64,000 nt of DNA. It comes from DATHWB01 sp035544575. Its GTDB lineage: Bacteria > Actinomycetota > Acidimicrobiia > Spongiisociales > ZC4RG35. The notes under the pieces were generated by a model that did not search any database, was not told where the DNA came from, and was given only the letters and a program-made list of their open reading frames with translations. Of the stretch, positions 61,514-64,000 are shown in pieces. The stretch spans positions 52,023 through 116,022 of the forward strand of contig DATKEC010000083.1 of assembly GCA_035544575.1 (NCBI GenBank). The letters are read 5' to 3'. The number at the start of each line of letters is the position of its first letter. Position 1 is the stretch's first letter. A program made the position numbers and the translations under genes.

Positions 61514-62437
61514 CTAACGGGGAGCAGCCGGCACCTTGGCCAGTTTCCGGGTGCGGACCAGCGAGGACAGCGCTTCACCCCGATCGGCGAGCACGACCCC
61601 GGCGATGATGACCGAGCCGCCGATGACGAGCGAAGCGGTGACCGGGTCATCCAAGAAGACCACCGCGCCTATGGCTGAGGCCACCGGAACCAGGTATCCG
61701 ATCAGGGCAGCGCGGGCTGTTTCGGCCCGTTCGACCACCTGGAGAAAGGAGTAAAACGGTGTGATCGTGCCCACGAGGCCGGTCACGATCGCCCAGGCCC
61801 AGACGTCGCTTGTCAGTCCTCCGAGCGCCGACCACGCTCCGGTGGGAATTCCAACGATGCACAAAGTGGCGGCGGCAGCCAAGAACTGGGGGACGACCAT
61901 CCGGCGGGCGGGTGTGTGAAGGGCATACCGGCGCGAGAGTGCCCCTCCCGCACCGGCCGTGACGACCCCGAGCATCGACCATCCAACCGCACTCCACAAC
62001 GCGTCGGCATCGATGCGATCGACCCCACCGATCAGAATGGCAATGCCCGCCAACGCGACGATCAGGCCGGGGATCCGCCACGCCCGAAACTGCTCGCCGG
62101 CCACGATGAAGTGGGCCGCGACGATCGAGGCGGCGGGAATCAGCGCGATCAGCAACCCGGCGAGCGACGCGTCGAGTGTCACGAGGGCGATCGTGAGGAA
62201 GATCGGCGGAAGGGCCATGTTGAGCAGACCGAGTGCCCCGCCGCGCCTCCAGTCGGGGCGGCGGTCGAGATGGCCCACCGCAGCCAGGATCAGGACCATC
62301 CCGATCGCGGCGACACCGAAACGGACCAGCGTCAACGAAACGGGATCCATCCCGCCGTTGAGTGCCAGTTTCGAGGTTATGTTGCCGCTCGCCCACCCGG
62401 CGGTGGCGAGCAGGATCCAGGGCCAGGGACTCTTCAC
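61514..62437 (-). CDS. EamA/DMT-superfamily transporter
   Basis: A 307-residue protein with ten membrane helices arranged as two five-helix EamA repeats (first to about 145, second from about 155). Starts at GTG. Helix 1 reads WILLATAGWASGNITSKLAL, and LIALIPAASIVAAHFIVAGE ends repeat one. Efflux of a metabolite or amino acid is the usual role; substrate unknown. Confidence 0.85.
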   Translation of the reverse strand: MKSPWPWILLATAGWASGNITSKLALNGGMDPVSLTLVRFGVAAIGMVLILAAVGHLDRRPDWRRGGALGLLNMALPPIFLTIALVTLDASLAGLLIALIPAASIVAAHFIVAGEQFRAWRIPGLIVALAGIAILIGGVDRIDADALWSAVGWSMLGVVTAGAGGALSRRYALHTPARRMVVPQFLAAAATLCIVGIPTGAWSALGGLTSDVWAWAIVTGLVGTITPFYSFLQVVERAETARAALIGYLVPVASAIGAVVFLDDPVTASLVIGGSVIIAGVVLADRGEALSSLVRTRKLAKVPAAPR

Positions 62438-62518
62438 CGAGGCATCATCGTCGTCGACCCGGCGGCGCCGAAATCGACCCCTACCCTGGTCATGGGTCCG
62501 CGACGGAAAGGCAGCGAG

Positions 62519-63001
62519 GTGACCGAGTTCGACCCGAGAGAGCTACGTATCGGATTCGGCGAGTTCCTTACCGGCGTGACCGTGGTCACGACGCGGGACG
62601 CCGACGGTGAGCCGACTGGTCTCACCGTCAACTCGTTCAGCTCGTTGTCGCTCGATCCTCCCCTCGTGCTGTTCTCGTTAGGTAAGTCCTCGAACACCTT
62701 CGAGGCTTTCGAGGCAGGAAACGGATTCGTCATACACATGCTCGCCGCGGACCAACGCAGCCTGGCCGACCAGTTCGCCACCAAGGACCTCGACCGCTTC
62801 GACGGTGTCGACTGGAGCGCCGGCTACGACGACCTTCCGGTGATCTCGGACGTGCTCGCCACGTTCCAATGCAGCAGAGAGCACGTCTACGAGGGGGGTG
62901 ACCACCTGATCCTCGTCGGCAGGATCGAGCGGTTCACCGTTGGAGACAGGACGCGGCCGGCCCTCGGATATTTCCGCAGCTCCTACGTCTCGATGCCCTG
63001 A
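62519..63001 (+). CDS. Flavin reductase-family protein
   Basis: A 160-residue FMN-binding split-barrel protein. LRIGFGEFLTGVTVVTTRD, GLTVNSFSSLSLDPPLVLFS and HMLAADQRSLADQFATKD are typical of NAD(P)H:flavin reductases (DIM6/HpaC type) that supply FMNH2 to a partner monooxygenase. GTG at 62519 has AAAGG upstream; ATG at 62492 would add 9 residues. No monooxygenase is adjacent, so the partner is unknown. Confidence 0.85.
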   Translation: MTEFDPRELRIGFGEFLTGVTVVTTRDADGEPTGLTVNSFSSLSLDPPLVLFSLGKSSNTFEAFEAGNGFVIHMLAADQRSLADQFATKDLDRFDGVDWSAGYDDLPVISDVLATFQCSREHVYEGGDHLILVGRIERFTVGDRTRPALGYFRSSYVSMP

Positions 63002-63028
63002 CCGGGCCCCGGACGTATCATCGAAGGC

Positions 63029-63985
63029 GTGGCTTCCAACCTCGTCCCCGTGTCGAAGGCTCTGGCGTCGCCCGTCACCCGCGCCGGACTCACGGCCTAC
63101 CTCGGTGCCGTCCCGTCGGTCGACGAGGTGACAGTGGGCGAACGGGTCGCCTCTCTCGGCACGCGCTCGATCAAGAAGGAGTCGAAGCGAACTGCTCTCG
63201 AACTGGCGATCCGCATGATGGACCTCACCACCCTCGAAGGCCAGGACACGCCAGGGAAGGTGAGCCAGCTCTCCTCCAAAGCGATGCGTCCGGATCCGAC
63301 CGACCCCAGGATCCCATCCGTGGCCGCGGTCTGCGTCTATCCCAACATGGTCCCGATCGCCAAGGCTGCAGTGGAGGGCTCTGGAGTGAAAGTGGCGTCG
63401 GTGACGACGTACTTTCCGTCCGGTCAAGCCCCGCTCGACCTCAAGGTCGCTGAGACCGAGCGAGTGGTCGGGATGGGGGCCGACGAGGTCGACATGGTGA
63501 TCGATCGCGGTGCCTTTCTCGCTGGTCGGTACCTCGACGTCTTCGACGAGATACGACAGATCAAGGAAGCCAGTGGACCGGCTCACCTCAAGGTCATCCT
63601 CGAGACAGGCGAGCTGGTCACATTCGACAACGTGCGTAAGGCGTCGATGCTCGCCATGGCGGCCGGAGCCGACTTCATCAAGACTTCGACGGGCAAGGTC
63701 GTCCCGGCCGCGACGATCCCCGTCACGCTCGTCATGCTCGAGGCGATCCGGGACTTCCGTGCCATGACCGGCCAGATGGTGGGCATGAAGCCGGCCGGCG
63801 GAATCCGCACGTCGAAGGACGCCATCAAGTACCTCGTCGTGCTGAACGAGACACTCGGGACCGAATGGATGACCCCGGACTGGTTCCGCTTTGGCGCCTC
63901 GTCGCTGCTCAACGACGTCTTGATGCAGATTCGCTGGCTCGACACGGGCCGCTATCAATCCGCCGACTACTTCACGAAGGACTGA
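63029..63985 (+). CDS. deoC: Deoxyribose-phosphate aldolase
   Basis: A 318-residue class I aldolase that splits deoxyribose 5-phosphate to glyceraldehyde 3-phosphate and acetaldehyde. PSVAAVCVYPNMVPIAKAAV, ADEVDMVIDRGAF, HLKVILETGEL, GADFIKTSTGKV (Schiff-base Lys) and VGMKPAGGIRTSKDAI (second Lys) are all present. The N-terminal 75 residues are longer than in E. coli. Starts at GTG 27 bases after the flavin reductase. Confidence 0.95.
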   Translation: MASNLVPVSKALASPVTRAGLTAYLGAVPSVDEVTVGERVASLGTRSIKKESKRTALELAIRMMDLTTLEGQDTPGKVSQLSSKAMRPDPTDPRIPSVAAVCVYPNMVPIAKAAVEGSGVKVASVTTYFPSGQAPLDLKVAETERVVGMGADEVDMVIDRGAFLAGRYLDVFDEIRQIKEASGPAHLKVILETGELVTFDNVRKASMLAMAAGADFIKTSTGKVVPAATIPVTLVMLEAIRDFRAMTGQMVGMKPAGGIRTSKDAIKYLVVLNETLGTEWMTPDWFRFGASSLLNDVLMQIRWLDTGRYQSADYFTKD

Positions 63986-63986
63986 C

Positions 63987-64000
63987 ATGGGCGACGACGT
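63987..64000 (+). CDS. Start of a gene cut by the window edge
   Basis: An ATG one base after the deoC stop begins MGDD; the rest is outside the window. An aldehyde dehydrogenase often follows deoC in actinobacteria, but the sequence here is too short to tell. Confidence 0.4.

Overview
The window is about 64 kb of GC-rich bacterial chromosome. The best guess is an actinobacterium, probably of the Acidimicrobiia type. The reasons are a mycothiol-conjugate-amidase-like PIG-L enzyme, a Ni-superoxide dismutase with its dedicated peptidase, fused KorA, frequent GTG/TTG starts, ATGA/TGATG gene overlaps, and exported proteins with long threonine-rich linkers. No rRNA, tRNA, CRISPR array, transposase or integrase was seen. 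The class-level assignment is inference.

Layout. 0-4 kb: a membrane GGDEF-EAL protein, an unusual SDR and an orphan MalK-type ATPase followed by a clear hairpin terminator. 4-12.6 kb: a possible leader ORF, glyA, then a complete F-type ATP synthase operon (atpZ-I-B-E-F-H-A-G-D-C). 12.6-19 kb: SRPBCC protein, DUF2087 regulator, Mca-like amidase, methyltransferase, class III aminotransferase, ABC-F ATPase and Yip1-like protein. 19.4-27.9 kb: an accessory, stress-flavoured region with a GH130 enzyme, two GT4 glycosyltransferases, an alpha-toroid protein, topoisomerase IB, a Rho-N protein, a BON protein, a ferritin-like protein and several tiny ORFs. 27.9-31 kb: a divergent zinc uptake locus (zur-znuC / znuA-znuB). 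31-38 kb: KorAB, an amidase, a DUF3048 lipoprotein, a tandem ACT protein and a Thr-rich membrane protein.

37.8-51.6 kb is the most interesting part, a one-carbon locus built on a corrinoid protein. A seven-gene minus-strand operon encodes a B12 protein, DUF1638, a 'virulence factor'-domain protein, a pterin methyltransferase, a ferredoxin-ASKHA corrinoid activator, an MttB-family methyltransferase and an IclR regulator. It lies beside a GntR regulator. Divergent from that regulator is a plus-strand set: a dimethylglycine/sarcosine-dehydrogenase-like FAD-GcvT fusion, EtfB, EtfA, a small ORF and a second MttB-family protein. Neither MttB relative has the in-frame TAG that encodes pyrrolysine in true MttB. 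The simplest reading is stepwise demethylation of a quaternary amine such as glycine betaine. The first methyl would go through cobalamin to THF, the later ones through FAD-GcvT to THF with electrons to ETF. The glycine formed would enter SHMT (glyA).

54.8-64 kb: a homocysteine S-methyltransferase preceded by what looks like a SAM-II-class riboswitch, a PabB-PabC fusion, a GNAT protein, sodX/sodN, metG, an EamA transporter, a flavin reductase and deoC. The homocysteine enzyme, B12 protein, pterin methyltransferase and activator together could also form a split MetH. The window would then hold a modular cobalamin methyl-transfer network joining betaine demethylation, folate and methionine. These functions are inferred from sequence motifs and gene order only.
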